NCBI GenBank assembly: GCA_900323505.1
Contig: OOIN01000032.1
Span: 186,001-250,000 of the forward strand
Source of the DNA: Ustilago trichophora
Lineage: Eukaryota > Basidiomycota > Ustilaginomycetes > Ustilaginales > Ustilaginaceae
Reading direction: 5' to 3'
DNA length: 64,000 bases
Shown: piece after piece, positions 39,967 through 51,877 of the stretch
Layout of the letters: the number at the start of each line of letters is the position of its first letter
How positions within the stretch are numbered: the stretch's first letter is position 1
Position numbers and translations under genes: made by a program
Notes under the pieces: generated by a model
Told to the model about the DNA's origin: nothing
Seen by the model: only the letters and a program-made list of their open reading frames with translations
Databases searched by the model: none

Positions 39967-40971
39967 GGTTGGTGAAGCGAGTGAGGTGCTTGATGTCAGG
40001 TTTCAGAGCTGGTGATCGCCATCGCTGAGCAACGAGCGATGGTAGTACGATAGATCGGAACGGAGTCGGCCCAATTCAAGAGATGATGGATAAAATTAGC
40101 CGCGACCAAGCCGAGCGCGTGGGCTATTTTATGGCGTTGTGCATTATGTCCTATACTGTAACTCCACCACGGAGACTTGACTAGACCATTCTTGCACTGG
40201 AACCTTCAACACAGAGCGCTTTACACGGCCAGACAAGGTCTAAATCATGGAGTGCGAGTGTGAGAGCGGATCGAGAGATGAAGTGAGAGGCGGTCTAGTT
40301 TGATGCCAAGGGGGGTCAGGGTTAGATAGCACAGTAGTAACTTAGAGAGGGATTCCAGCCAAATACATAAATAAATCCAATTTACATGTTTTATTTTCGG
40401 ATTTGGTCAATTTCGCATTTATTCGCTTCGCTCCGACCAATCACAATCACAATCAGAATCACAATCACAGTCACTTGGCTTTCTATACCATCATCTATCT
40501 CGTCCTTCCTTGCTTTCATGCTTTCAACCGCCTTCCATCATCCGCCATCCGCCATCCATCGTCCAATATCGACGCCAGTCACTTTCAGTCTCCATCACAT
40601 TGTATCACACAGTGCATTGGTGGTCATCAGTATCCACACTTCAGCTGTAGACAAAATACAGCTGATGCTTGTGTGTCCTTGCTCTTTGTAGCACCTCTTT
40701 CCATCACCTCGCTCTTTGCATGGGGCCTTCCCAGTACACTCGTCTCTCTGGAAACCAACTCATCTTCTCTACCGACGCCCAGGTTCCTTCTCCCCAGTCG
40801 TCCTCCCATCTGACCACACGCACAGCAAAATCGTCCTCACAGGGCCAAGACCAGGCCGAGCTCATCCCGCTCCAGTCCTTTGGTCCGTCACGCACATCTC
40901 ACCTAGACCTCGCTCCTAGACCAAATTCCCTACGACAGCGCATACATCAACACTTACAACATCATTCCACC
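39967..40971. promoter_or_regulatory. Divergent region CYP8 - phosphate transporter
   Basis: About 1 kb. A TACTGTA heptamer lies at 40154-40160, AATCACAATCAC-type repeats at 40440-40472, and the last 250 bp before the transporter ATG are open in its frame from ATG 40720, giving a possible 84-residue N-terminal extension that has no SPX character. No Pho4-type CACGTG/G site was found by eye. Confidence 0.5.
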
Positions 40972-43746
40972 ATGAAGTTTTCACACTCGCTTCAGTTCAA
41001 CTCGGTCCCCGACTGGGCCGACAAGTACATCGCCTACTCGAATCTCAAAAAGGCCATCTACATCATGGAGAAGGAGCTCCCTTCTGTTCCCAATGCTCCT
41101 TACACCGATCTGGAGAACGAGTCTTCAGGCCTGCTCCAGAACGCCGATGCCACCGATACCGATCGCACATTCCTGCCTCTCCTCGACAAGGAGCTCAACA
41201 AGATTGTCGAATTCTATCTCCAGAAGGACGCCGAGCTTCGTGCCGATCTCCAGCGCCTCAACGACGATCTCGAACGTACCGAAAATGAAGACTACGACGA
41301 AGATTCCGACTTTGGACTGAGCGACGAGGACGACGATGACGATGACCTCATCGACACTGTACGCACCGGCAAAGCCAGCACCGCCCGACGTCCCAGCATC
41401 GAAGACGTCTTTAACCAGCCGCGAAAATACAACGAGGCCAGTCGTCAGGAGCAACGCATGCGTGAAGGCTCCGGACCCTCGCGTTCGCGCAAGGATAGCC
41501 GTGTTTCGACCGAAGACGGCAGCACGCCCGCTCGCCCTCCCAACAACCGGAACCGATCCAGTCAGCTTCTCGACCAGTCGGCCGACCTTTCCGATGCTGG
41601 CGACACTTCTGGCTTTGCAAAGAGGACGAGAAGCAGCTCCAACGCCAGTCAGTCTGGTTCCAAGGGGCGCTGGGCTAACATTTTTGGCAAAAAGCCAGTA
41701 CGACGTCGCTCTCTCGGTCTTATGCTTGCTGGCGACGACCCTGCCAACAGCCAAGACCGCCTGGCTGCAGCTTCCAGCGAGGCAGGCGACAGCAGCTTTG
41801 CTGGAGATGCCAAGACCATGTCCATCTGGACTGCCGAAAATGACTACGCCATCGACATGCGCATCACCTTCAAGAAGCGCATCACCGATCTTTTCGTCGC
41901 CATGTCCGAGCTCAAACAATTCGTCCAGCTCAACGAGACCGGTATGCGCAAGATTCTCAAAAAGTACGACAAGATTACAAAGTCGGATCTCAAGGATCGC
42001 TACATGAATGAAAACCTCCGCACTCAGCAGCCTTTCACTGCCGAGACCAAAAAGAGTCTCGACGAGTGCATCGAGACGCTCATTCAGCTCTATGCCAAGG
42101 TCGTCACCGGCGGAGATATCGGTGCCGCCAGTCAGCAGCTCAAGACGCATCTGCGAGAGCAGGTCGTGTGGCAGAGGAACACAGTGTGGAGAGAGATGAT
42201 CGGTATCGAGAGGCGAGCACAGGGTGCTGCGCTCGAAAGAACCGTCATGGGATCGGGCAAGAGTCACAAGTACCAGGCCAAGAAGCCCTTCAGATTGCGT
42301 ACGCCGTGCGGTAGCTTGGCGGTCCCCAGCTGGTTGAGCATGAGCACCTTGCACCTCATCATTGCGTTTACTGCCTTGGTCGCACTGCTCAAGGCGCCTG
42401 GTCTTCGTTTCTTCAACCGTGTCGAGGAGCAGAATTGCCTTGCCATGCTCGTCTTCTGTACTATCCTTTGGGCAACTGAGGTGATTCCCCTCTTCGTCAC
42501 ATCGCTCATGGTACCACTCCTCGTCGTCACTCTGCGCGTCGCTCGCACTGACGATGTCAAGGATCGACGTATGACAGCTCCCGAAACCACCAAGTGGATC
42601 TTTTCGCAAATGTTCGCTCCCAACATGTGTCTTTTGCTTGGAGGCTTCACCCTCGCCGCTGCGCTGTCCAAGTACGGTATCGACAAGATCCTCGCCACCA
42701 AAATCCTGCGACTAGCTGGCACTCGACCGAGTATTGTCTTGCTCGCCCACATGGGTGTCGCCTGCTTTGCGTCCATGTGGATTAGCAATGTTGCCGCACC
42801 GGTGCTGATGTACTCGCTCATCCAGCCCATTCTGCGCACTCTGCCGTCCAAGTCTCCTTACGCCTCGAGCCTTATCATGGGGATCGCACTCGCCTCCAAT
42901 ATTGGCGGTCAGACATCCCCCATTGCCTCGCCTCAGAATTTGATCGCGCTGCAGTACATGAAGCAGCCTGTTGGATGGTTGCAGTGGTTCGCAGTTACCA
43001 TCCCCGTCTCTGGTCTGTCCTTGGTCGTCATCTGGCTGATTCTGCTGTGGAGCTACGGTGCTGGCAAGGGAACCGTTATCAAGAAGCTCAACGAGAGCCG
43101 CGACTCTTTCACCAAAATCCAATGGTTCATCTCTGCCGTTGCCATTAGCACCATCGTCCTCTGGTGTCTTGAAAAGAATTTTGAATGGATCGTCGGCGAC
43201 ATGGGAATTATCGCCATCATCCCCATGGTCCTCTTCTTCGGCACGGGCATCCTTACCAAGGAAGACTTCAACACTTTCCTCTGGACGGTTGTATTTCTCG
43301 CTATGGGCGGAATCGCCCTCGGCAAAGCCGTAACATCGTCCGGACTCCTCGAATCCCTAGACGACCTAATTCAAGAAATCGTAAAAGAGCTCCCCCTTTG
43401 GCAAATCCTCATCGCCCTCCTCTCCATAGGCCTCGTCGTTGCAACCTTTATCAGCCACACAATCGCCGCAGTTCTCCTCGTTCCCATTGCAGCCCAAGTA
43501 GGTGAATCCCTCGAGACCCCGCATCCAAGACTGCTCATCATGGCTACAACCCTCGTCGCTAGCGCAGCTATGGGATTGCCCGTGAGCGGATATCCGAACC
43601 AGATTGCGGTCAGCATGGAAGACGATTTGGGAGATAGATATGTTAGTGTCAAAGATTTCCTAAAGGTAGGAATCTTGGCAAGTGTAGTGGCTACGTTGAT
43701 TGTGGGCAGTATTGGTGTGGTGATCATGTACGCTTTGCAGTTCTAG
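40972..43746 (+). CDS. SPX-domain low-affinity phosphate transporter (Pho87/Pho90/Pho91 family)
   Basis: The 924-residue protein begins with an SPX domain (MKFSHSLQFNSVPDWADKYIAY; basic cluster MRKILKKYDKITKSDL), the inositol-pyrophosphate sensor, with a long acidic/Ser-rich insert between its halves (about 100-285). The rest is a divalent anion:sodium symporter type permease with about 12 hydrophobic segments, among them LCLLLGGFTLAAALSKYGI, MGIALASNIGGQTSPIASP and ATTLVASAAMGLPVSGYPNQ (helical-hairpin substrate motifs). Whether it is plasma-membrane (Pho87/90) or vacuolar (Pho91) cannot be told from sequence. The SPX start fits ATG 40972 (CACCATGAAG, strong context). It is convergent with HAT2. 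Confidence 0.93.
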   Translation: MKFSHSLQFNSVPDWADKYIAYSNLKKAIYIMEKELPSVPNAPYTDLENESSGLLQNADATDTDRTFLPLLDKELNKIVEFYLQKDAELRADLQRLNDDLERTENEDYDEDSDFGLSDEDDDDDDLIDTVRTGKASTARRPSIEDVFNQPRKYNEASRQEQRMREGSGPSRSRKDSRVSTEDGSTPARPPNNRNRSSQLLDQSADLSDAGDTSGFAKRTRSSSNASQSGSKGRWANIFGKKPVRRRSLGLMLAGDDPANSQDRLAAASSEAGDSSFAGDAKTMSIWTAENDYAIDMRITFKKRITDLFVAMSELKQFVQLNETGMRKILKKYDKITKSDLKDRYMNENLRTQQPFTAETKKSLDECIETLIQLYAKVVTGGDIGAASQQLKTHLREQVVWQRNTVWREMIGIERRAQGAALERTVMGSGKSHKYQAKKPFRLRTPCGSLAVPSWLSMSTLHLIIAFTALVALLKAPGLRFFNRVEEQNCLAMLVFCTILWATEVIPLFVTSLMVPLLVVTLRVARTDDVKDRRMTAPETTKWIFSQMFAPNMCLLLGGFTLAAALSKYGIDKILATKILRLAGTRPSIVLLAHMGVACFASMWISNVAAPVLMYSLIQPILRTLPSKSPYASSLIMGIALASNIGGQTSPIASPQNLIALQYMKQPVGWLQWFAVTIPVSGLSLVVIWLILLWSYGAGKGTVIKKLNESRDSFTKIQWFISAVAISTIVLWCLEKNFEWIVGDMGIIAIIPMVLFFGTGILTKEDFNTFLWTVVFLAMGGIALGKAVTSSGLLESLDDLIQEIVKELPLWQILIALLSIGLVVATFISHTIAAVLLVPIAAQVGESLETPHPRLLIMATTLVASAAMGLPVSGYPNQIAVSMEDDLGDRYVSVKDFLKVGILASVVATLIVGSIGVVIMYALQF

Positions 43747-44247
43747 TGCTTCAACCACAATTGGTGGTCATGAGTGGTTAGATGTAGATCTTAAACAGAC
43801 GGTTTACTTTTGGTTTTGTGTGATGTGCAAGTTGAGAAAAGATTGTGCTGGTGGAAAAAAAGGGAAAGGTGTGGTGGCATGAGGGCTCTCGGGCTTTCGG
43901 TGAGGTTTAGATACGATCTAGCAGGGTAAAACCGCCTCATTTCAGAAGAAATATCAAAAGGGGATACGGTAGCATAATTTTTTTTTGGCTTGATCAACAA
44001 GATGATGGTATGCATTGAGACAAAGGCTGTACAGTACTGTACTGTATATTGATGATTTGCGCCATGAACATTGCAAGACTTTCTTCTGTTATCACAGCCT
44101 TGGTCCAAACTGGAACGCTTCTTCATAACTCCCATGTCCACCCAAGTGAAATCAAATGAATGACTGATAATTGTTCAATGACATCTCCAACAAAAAAAAA
44201 AAAAACAAAAGACAACAACTGTAAAGATTCGTACCCCATCGTTGTCT
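43747..44247. other. Convergent spacer between the phosphate transporter and HAT2
   Basis: Contains overlapping GTACAGTACTGTACTGTA elements at 44029-44046 and an A-rich tract near 44190-44205. No gene is seen. Confidence 0.6.
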
Positions 44248-45549
44248 TCACTCAAGATCTTGAACATTAACCTCCTCATTCCCAGTATCAATCACCGCCT
44301 TACTAGGTCTCCAAACCATAACAATGTTATCTTCCGCAGCACTCGTGAGCGCCCATTCCATATGTGGACTCCAACCCAAATCCGTCGGCCTACTAGTATG
44401 ACCTCCATGAACAAAGATCAATTCGGGTGGACCATCTTCTGCATCCTCAGGTGTTTGTTCCTGACCGATTTTGCTCAGATCCCAAATGTTGACTCTCCTA
44501 TCGGCACTTGCGCTTGCAAGGACGGTGGGATGGTGTGGGCTCCAACAAACCGAGAGAATTTCGTCGGTGTGCGATTCCAAAGAGTGCAATTTGACTTTCA
44601 AGTTTCGAAGATCCCAAACACCGACGGTTTTATCAGAAGAACCGGTGACAAGGATGTTTTCGTTCTCGGGGCTAAAGGCGAGGGCATTGACTTCGCCGGT
44701 GTGCGCCTCGACGCGGTATTTGGGTGCAGAGGGCGCAGATCGAATGTCCCAGATCAAAAGCTGTCGATCATCCCCCACAGAGCCAAAGAGCGATTCGTGA
44801 TGGTTATGCCATGCAACATCTTCAACGATCGAGGTGTGACCCGTGTAAGTGGCGGTGGGCGAGAGAACATTGTTGCCCTTAGTGTAGTTGTTAATGTCCC
44901 AGTGGCAGACGGTCGTGTCTTCGGAAGCGGCTAGAATGTGACCCTGTTTCAAGGGGGACCATGACAGACCATAGCCTTCTTGGGTCTGACCTTCGAGAAC
45001 GATATCCGGTCGACAGACGCCGTCTGCAGAAGGAGTGTTGGAGTGCTTTGTTCGGTCAAAGACGTACGTCTTACCAGTGACTGTGCGAGTAGCAATGAGG
45101 TCGCAGTTCTGAGGACAGTATCGAGCACGGTTGATCTCGCCATCGTGGTTGATCTTTTGGACAATGGTCAAACGTGCGGTGGTGGCAGAGTAGCTTCCAA
45201 TCTCTCCCTTGTCTTCGTCGTACTGTTTCAGATCCAATCGGCTCTCGGCAGAGTTGGAGGGACCATCAGCGCCAGTGGTGGGCAGTTGTACTTGGGCAAT
45301 TTGAAGGTAATTCTGATCTTGGCCCGAAGTGTGGGTGCCAAGCAGAAGACGATGCTGGGTGTAGGACTGGCCGGCGGGAGTCTCCTTGTCAGGGAACCAT
45401 TGGCAGGTCAAAGAGGGCCATTCGAGAGCATGCGTTACGACGAGATCGTAGAGGAAAGGAGAGTTTTTCTTCCAAATCTTGTACTCTTCGTTGGAGAGCT
45501 TCTGCTGAGCAATGGCGGCTTCGTCCTCGATCAGGTCGGAGGCGTCCAT
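44248..45549 (-). CDS. HAT2: Histone-binding WD40 protein Hat2/RbAp48/Msi1
   Basis: The 433-residue seven-blade propeller has the family N-terminal helix that binds H4 (NEEYKIWKKNSPFLYDLVVTH followed by ALEWPSLTCQW) and clear blades (GHTSIVEDVAWH, LVTGSSDKTVGVWDLRN, LASASADRRVNIWDLSKIG). It is the subunit shared by type B histone acetyltransferase, CAF-1 and other chromatin complexes. The terminal DRRVNIWDL-GQEQ...ELIFVHGGHT region with the acidic loop is typical. Length matches orthologues. It is transcribed divergently from the SET/NAP histone chaperone gene. Confidence 0.95.
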   Translation of the reverse strand: MDASDLIEDEAAIAQQKLSNEEYKIWKKNSPFLYDLVVTHALEWPSLTCQWFPDKETPAGQSYTQHRLLLGTHTSGQDQNYLQIAQVQLPTTGADGPSNSAESRLDLKQYDEDKGEIGSYSATTARLTIVQKINHDGEINRARYCPQNCDLIATRTVTGKTYVFDRTKHSNTPSADGVCRPDIVLEGQTQEGYGLSWSPLKQGHILAASEDTTVCHWDINNYTKGNNVLSPTATYTGHTSIVEDVAWHNHHESLFGSVGDDRQLLIWDIRSAPSAPKYRVEAHTGEVNALAFSPENENILVTGSSDKTVGVWDLRNLKVKLHSLESHTDEILSVCWSPHHPTVLASASADRRVNIWDLSKIGQEQTPEDAEDGPPELIFVHGGHTSRPTDLGWSPHMEWALTSAAEDNIVMVWRPSKAVIDTGNEEVNVQDLE

Positions 45550-46290
45550 CTTAGGCTATAGATATCGTTGCGATCAGCTTTGGATGTTGTTGCTGCCCTT
45601 GGGTGACCAGAAAGTGAATTTGAAAAAGTTGAGCGAGATGATGCAGTGATGAGCTGCGATTTGGTCCGATGGCCGTTGCTGTTGATAGGGAAGGGAGGCG
45701 ATGACAGAGTGTGTAGGAGAAGGCGGGAAAAGAAGCGACGGTGGAGGTTGACAGAAGATTCAGCCTCGCTCGCGCTTTCGAGGTTTGCGGAGAGAGAGAG
45801 AGAGAGAGAGACGCGCCAAGTGCGGAAAAGTAACAGAACGCCAAGGCTCTTTCTCGGGCGAATTGACCAGATCACTCACACAATCGCGTCGCGTTGAGTG
45901 GAAATTTCATTTCATTTTCAGTCCGCCAACGCGTTTGGTGAAATTCTCAAACGACATCCATCCTCTCTCTCTCTTTGTGGCCTTGTCGACGGATGGCGAA
46001 GAGAGAGAACAAAGCTTGACGCAGATCTCGACATTGTTCAGTCAGAAGTATACATGGTCGACTCTATGATGCATCAAGTCAACGAGATGGACAACAAGTG
46101 AGCTTCGTGGTTGCTTCTGGAGATCTAATTATTGCAGTAGGCGCTTTTTGCCGAAGAAAAACGATGTCGTTCGCCGTCCAACTCGTGTCCAGAGGAACAT
46201 CGACGAACGTGCTCTCTCCTTTAAGTCAGAGCAACAAAAGCTTTCTTTCTGTTTGCTTCTTTGATGGCCGCTCTGAGACCCTTCATCTTC

Positions 46291-46322
<32 letters not shown>

Positions 46323-46809
46323 ATCAATCCAAAAACAAAGACAATGTGTCCGTGCGTTTCGTGTCCTCTCCAAAAAAGAAGAAGAAAAAAAAAAAGTTGG
46401 GCGGCAGAAATTTGTGTTGTGTCAAAAAAGAAAAACAAAATTCTCGCCACCCTGAAAAATTTTCAGGCAGTTTGTCGGTGTTCAACGCACAGACGCTCAG
46501 GAAGAACTTCGACGTCAAAGGCGAAAAAGCCCAGCTCCACCCTCTCTGCTCGAAATTTTTTCCAGTACTGTACAGTACAGTACTCCACCCGAGCACGGAG
46601 GCAAACAGGAAGGAAAGCGTTGGAGAAGCTCTCTACTTTTTCTTCTTGTTGGTTCACTGAGCTGAGCGGATGGATGGGAGACACACATAAACCTCGTTCA
46701 AGCAACCTAGATCCTTTTCTTCTTCCACCAACATACTTTTCCAAGCTACCATCGCTTGCTATTCTTCCCTCTATCTCAAACACATATCCTCTCTTTCCCG
46801 CTAATCAAG
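45550..46809. promoter_or_regulatory. Divergent region between HAT2 and SET/NAP gene
   Basis: About 1.26 kb. Contains a GA repeat (about 45787-45811), a 30-nt poly(A) tract (46292-46321), a perfect TACTGTACAGTA palindrome extended by another half (46564-46584), and CT-rich leader just before the SET ATG. Short frames at 46098-46910 are repeat-derived and are not called. Confidence 0.5.
46292..46321. repeat. Poly(A) tract, 30 nt
   Basis: Thirty consecutive A residues in the HAT2-SET intergenic region, followed by further A-rich runs to about 46395. No target-site duplication or retroposon body is seen next to it. Confidence 0.85.
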
Positions 46810-47574
46810 ATGACCGACGCTTACCGCCAGCCCGAGGCCAAGACCTTCTCGGACGCCCTTCAGCAGAAGGTCGATGCCCTCGTCAAGGATTTCCGCAAGG
46901 CCGATGTTGAGCTCATCAAGCACGAGCTCAAGCTCAACGCTCCCCTTTACAAGAAGCGTGCCGAGATCGTTTCCTCGGTCAAGGACTTCTGGGTCCAGGC
47001 TCTGGTCAACTGCATGGCTACCAACGTCTACATTGACGATGCCGACCACGATGCTCTTTCGTATCTCTCCAACGTCGAGGTTGACCGGGACATTGAGGAT
47101 CCCCGTGCCGCTACCATCACCTTCTCCTTCCGTGAGAACCCTTACTTCTCCAACGACAAGCTCATCAAGAAGTTCTCGCTCGTCGACGGCGCAAAGAGCC
47201 TCGAGGACGAGTTCAACTTCCTCGAAGAGACCAAGCCCGAAAAGACCCAGATCGACTGGAAATCCGATGACAAGAACCTCTCCAAGCTCCGCCCCACCAT
47301 CGGCGGTCCCGAAAGCGACGACTTTGAACCCGGCTCCTTCTTCTCCACCTTTTTCGAGAACACTGACCAGGAGATTGCTGGCGGTATCGGCCACGCCATC
47401 ATCATGGACTTCTGGCCCGGTGCCATCGACTTTTACACTGGCGCTGACGACCTCGACTTTGACGAGGATGACTTTGACAGCGAAGACGACGAGGATGAGG
47501 AGGATGACGATGACGAGGCCGAGATCGACCTTGAAGATGATGAGCAGCCTCCTAAGAAGAAGACCAAGGCGTAA
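46810..47574 (+). CDS. SET/NAP-family histone chaperone (TAF-I/Vps75-like)
   Basis: The 254-residue protein has an N-terminal dimerisation helix (SDALQQKVDALVKDFRKAD), the earmuff domain (PLYKKRAEIVSSVKDFWVQALVN; EVDRDIEDPRAATITFSFRE; NPYFSNDKLIKKF; SFFSTFF) and an acidic tail with a final basic PPKKKTKA. This layout is that of SET/TAF-I more than Nap1, and relates to yeast Vps75. It should bind H3-H4/H2A-H2B in nucleus or cytoplasm. Codon use is strongly C-ending (ATC, CTC, GTC), suggesting high expression. The start ATG 46810 (TCAAGATGACC) precedes the helix; the in-frame upstream part is leader. Confidence 0.92.
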   Translation: MTDAYRQPEAKTFSDALQQKVDALVKDFRKADVELIKHELKLNAPLYKKRAEIVSSVKDFWVQALVNCMATNVYIDDADHDALSYLSNVEVDRDIEDPRAATITFSFRENPYFSNDKLIKKFSLVDGAKSLEDEFNFLEETKPEKTQIDWKSDDKNLSKLRPTIGGPESDDFEPGSFFSTFFENTDQEIAGGIGHAIIMDFWPGAIDFYTGADDLDFDEDDFDSEDDEDEEDDDDEAEIDLEDDEQPPKKKTKA

Positions 47575-50500
47575 AGTGCTTTTTGTGCCTATCTCCCTCC
47601 TTCCTCTCTTCTGACGTGTTGTCGGATTCCTTCTCAACGATCCTTTTCACATTCACCATATTCCTCAATTTTTCCGCCGTCACTCGAAACGAAACAACAG
47701 TGACCTGTATTCCCCTAGCTTGACCGCTTCCTGCTTTTGCTTGTACCACTCTCTTCCCAGCCTTTTTCTACTTCTGTTGCTCTATCACTCTTCCCTTCCC
47801 CTCTTCTTCCGGTAGACTCTCTCGCAGATCGTCTTTTTCTTTTCAGATGCGGGCCTTGCGCACTTCTGGGTTGTTCGAGAGGATGGCTCTAATGTGATGA
47901 GGCTCGCGTCTTGTGTACCAATACCAGATGCTATTCGATTCTGTTGTCTTTTGACTTTGTGTGTGTGGTGTGTAAGTTCTCATTGCTAACAGGGCAACAT
48001 TTGTGGGCTGTACCAGGGAGGTTGTCATGTGTGTATCGTCTTGTAAGGATGATTGAGCAAGGGCATTGCTTTAGGAGATGGCGGTGATCGAGGCCCGATT
48101 GCAATCATCGCTACCGATCCGATCAGCCTTCTACTCGTACGACAAGCCACGCTTACCACTTTCCTTGGCCGGACTCCGGAACCTTCTCATCAACCTTGGC
48201 CATACGACCCTAAACTGCGCTGCCTTGTGCATGTCCGGTGTTTCTCAAGCCTTGCTGGTTGTCCGATTGCGCCCTCTACTTGTCATTCTGTCCTTCTTCT
48301 TTTGTTCTGGCGCAAGGAGAAGAGCCACACTGTGTCTCAGAAACTCGACCACACTGCCGATCCGAGCTAACCCCATCCGGGACCTCTTTTTCATGGCGAT
48401 AAAGGCAATGAGATGAGTGGAAGCGAAGTGAAGCAAAAGGCAAATAGATAAGGTTTTGGGCGCCGGAAAAGGGCAGGGTATGGCTTGGCATGGAGTGGCG
48501 CCCAAGTCAAGCTACGCGAGAGACATTTGATTCAGACAATCCATTCAGGTGGCGCTTAGGATCACAAGCACAACCGTTTAGGGTTCCTGAGCCTGAAAAG
48601 AAGGACCCTTCTTCTTGCCAAAAATCTACGTATCTGAACGTGAAGAGCTGGCTTTACTGGAGTGACTCGAGAGTAGAATTGGAAGGTTAGAAAGGGGATG
48701 GTGTCTCTGGGCGAGAAATTCGGAAGCTGATCTCGTCAGACCCTCTCCATGTGAGTGTGGGGGAATGGGAGAGGGATGGACAGCCCAACGTTGAATCTGA
48801 CTCTGCTGATTCTCAATTCGATCGCCGCTCTTGCTCTTTGAAAAGGTGTAGAGTACTTTACGCGAGGTTTCAACGCGCGCCCGAGGTTTGGTGGAGACTT
48901 TTCGAACCCGTCTCTGAATGCGCTCTCAACTTGCGAGACCCAACGTCTAATCACAGAGAAAGTCTATGTAAGGGACACACTGCGCAGATCACAAACGCCT
49001 CTTCCGACTACAGTATGAACAGTATGTCGTTGACAGACTCAAACGGCCAAGTGAATGATTGGCCAAATGGTCGATGGTACATGACGTTCCCGTTGCATGA
49101 AATTCGATCACAGGCTACTGTAACTGATTCGCTCCTACGTGCAAGGGTCTACTAGTACGAGTTCAGGAACGCAAACGCTAGGCACTGGGTTCCTGTCGAA
49201 GAAAAGATTCCGATTCTTGACCATTTGTGATTCTACTGCAGGATGAAAAAAAATAAAAGTTCAGACATTGGCTTACCCCGCATCAACCTTTCAAACCTTC
49301 AGAACGACATGGAAAGCTACTGTACTCTAGTTGCAAAAATTTGCCGTGAGAATTGAGGTCAAGGCGGCTCCTATTTGCCCCGTTTGCAAAAGGCGAAGAG
49401 AGACGATGCATGGGAGCCACCTGGAAAGTGGGCCGATGAGAGCGGCAATGTGCGAAAATTTATTTTCGTGAGCCGCGCCACCTCTTTTTTTGCCAAGTCT
49501 GATTGGCCGTTCTGTACAGTACTGCCCTACCAACTTGTGTCTTTCATTTTGTGAAAGAGTATCAGCTTGCACGACAGTGCTCATCCGTTGTTGCGGTTAC
49601 CGCGTCGTATCCACATCAAGAGCCCCGGAGTGGACACATAACATCACCCTCACACAAGAGGCAATGTTGCTCCAGATGCGGAGATGAGTAGGCCGAAAGT
49701 GCAGTAGACTAATGCTTTAAGTCCAGGAGATTGGGTTTGCTGTTCCGAATGGGGAAAGAAAAGTAGCAGTCATATTGTTTCTGCAAACAAGCACAGGATG
49801 TTTTCCACGCTAGCGGAAGCGCTCTGCATCTATTGTATCTCACACAGCAACTTAGCATCAGCTGCCAGGTAGTAGTGTGAGAGGAGGAAAAGAAAAAGGT
49901 TCAAAAAAGGTTGAAGGAGCATTAGCGCCGGCATTAGCGAAGTCATAGCCGAGCGGATGCTGCAGAGTTGATCTTGACAACGGCTGAAACCTGCGTAATA
50001 CTGTACTGTATTCGCATTCGTCCTCTTTCTAAGCTGCTTGCTTGGTGGCGTGGTTGCTCGCCTTGCAGTATTTCCTGCTACTCGGATACAAATGCAGAAA
50101 GCAACTTTGCTGTAGCAGGTCGATCAGCTACAGTACAGTACAGTATTACAAGACAAGGGTCAAACGAAAGCAAGGATCCAGGATGGATAGGCTGATGGAA
50201 GCTGGTCTGAAAATGGTCTCAGTGTCACACACACACGGCGGCTGAAGCGGAGCTAGAAAAGTAAATATGGCGTTGAAGCGGCGCGGGGCTGAGTCGAGTT
50301 GAATTGAGCTGAGTGTGCCGTGTCATAACGCGGCAGCTGATTTGAGTATTCAGCAGCCGCACTCGAATCTCATTCACTTCGTTCTACACTCTGCCCTGAC
50401 CATCATCCCAGCTTCTTGAACTTGCTATCGATATTTTCAAGACAACAGAGAGGATTCAAATCAGCACGTTGTTCCAACACACACACACAAAAAGAGCTTG

Positions 50501-51830
50501 AGCTTGGACCATCGATGAATAGGGGGGAGGTATTGGAAGCAAAGGTGGATGGACATTCATATCCAGAGTTCATACTGTAGCAGCCAACCCGAAAAAGAAA
50601 GAGAGAGAAAGAGAGAGCAGGTGGGCAGACAAAGTGCCGTTGAAAATCTGCCTTTTTGTTCTGTACCGACTTTGGCCAAAGCAAATAGAAATGCGGGGTG
50701 GAACCTCTTGCACACCGCTCGATTGCCATTTCGATTCATGAAACCGCCAGGTGTCGATCCCCCATAGTCAAGTCACTGTGGATGAGCACATTCTTTTTGT
50801 ACTGTACTTCCAGGGACGGGGCATCTTTAGGTTCTCGACCCGCCTGCCCCTTCCTCCAACCAATCAATGATCAACGAGAAACTCGACCCTCCTTCCCACA
50901 GAAGCAACTCTCTTAACAGAATGATAGAGATCCTAGAATCTTCCATTTCATTCCAAAATAAGAACAACAAAGAGGGTCGTCTTTGTATCAAGCCACTTTG
51001 CTAACATTCCATCAGGAACCTCTTCGATCTTTCGTTGTTCTTGTCGTCATCTTGTAACGGCGTCGAACAGTCATGCTGTATCAAATACGCAAACCAACGT
51101 TGGTGGGACAAGGGATAGACGAGCCCTTTTTTTTTCTCTTATTTTTCTTATTTGTTCTTATTCTTGAGTTTCAGGTTGGCGACATAACCGAGGATCAGTG
51201 ATTTCATCCTCCGCTCTCTGTTTTTACGCCCTCGAATATGTACAGCTGCACACCTCCTCACCTTTACGTGGTCGGGCCCTGACACATCCACTGTGCATCT
51301 ACTGTACTCTACTCTACTCTGTGTGTTCTTGTCTCGCTCTAAAGTATCTGTTCATGCACTCTTGTTGCCCTTGGTGTCTCTGTGTCGGCTCAGCATTTTT
51401 GAGCCAAAAAGTCTCCGCTCAACTGCCGACACCGCCCTGTCTGTCTGAGAGTGCCTGAAGTGCAAAAAGGAAAAGACAGTGTTTGGTTGCATGGCAGAAG
51501 AGTAGAGACACACACCTACTGTGCAACGCTCGCCCTGTCTTCGTCGCTTGCGCCAAACAGCCGTTGTCTCGGTTTACTACACAGTCATTTTGCCCTCCCT
51601 CTACCTTGTCTTCCTCCTCCTTCTCATACGACATGAGCAGAGAAATGCACTTTCCCCCGCATACACACAAACACACTGACGTTGAGCCTTTCTTTCGTCA
51701 AAGACTAGAGATGATGGCAGCAGTCACAAAGACACCGCCTTTTGTCGCTCTTGCTGCTGCAACTCCGTCCCTGAGTGCGTGTGTGTGAGCCCTGCATCCA
51801 TTCGTAGTATCCATCCTCCTGTTCCAGAAA

Positions 51831-51877
<47 letters not shown>

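Noticed and set aside
46292..46321. Poly(A) tract as the tail of a SINE or retroposed copy
   Set aside because: No Pol III boxes, no recognisable body and no target-site duplication are visible; a simple homopolymer is the simpler reading.
48751..49155. Open frame of 134 codons in the gene-poor region
   Set aside because: No domain, no signal peptide, atypical codon use; likely chance.
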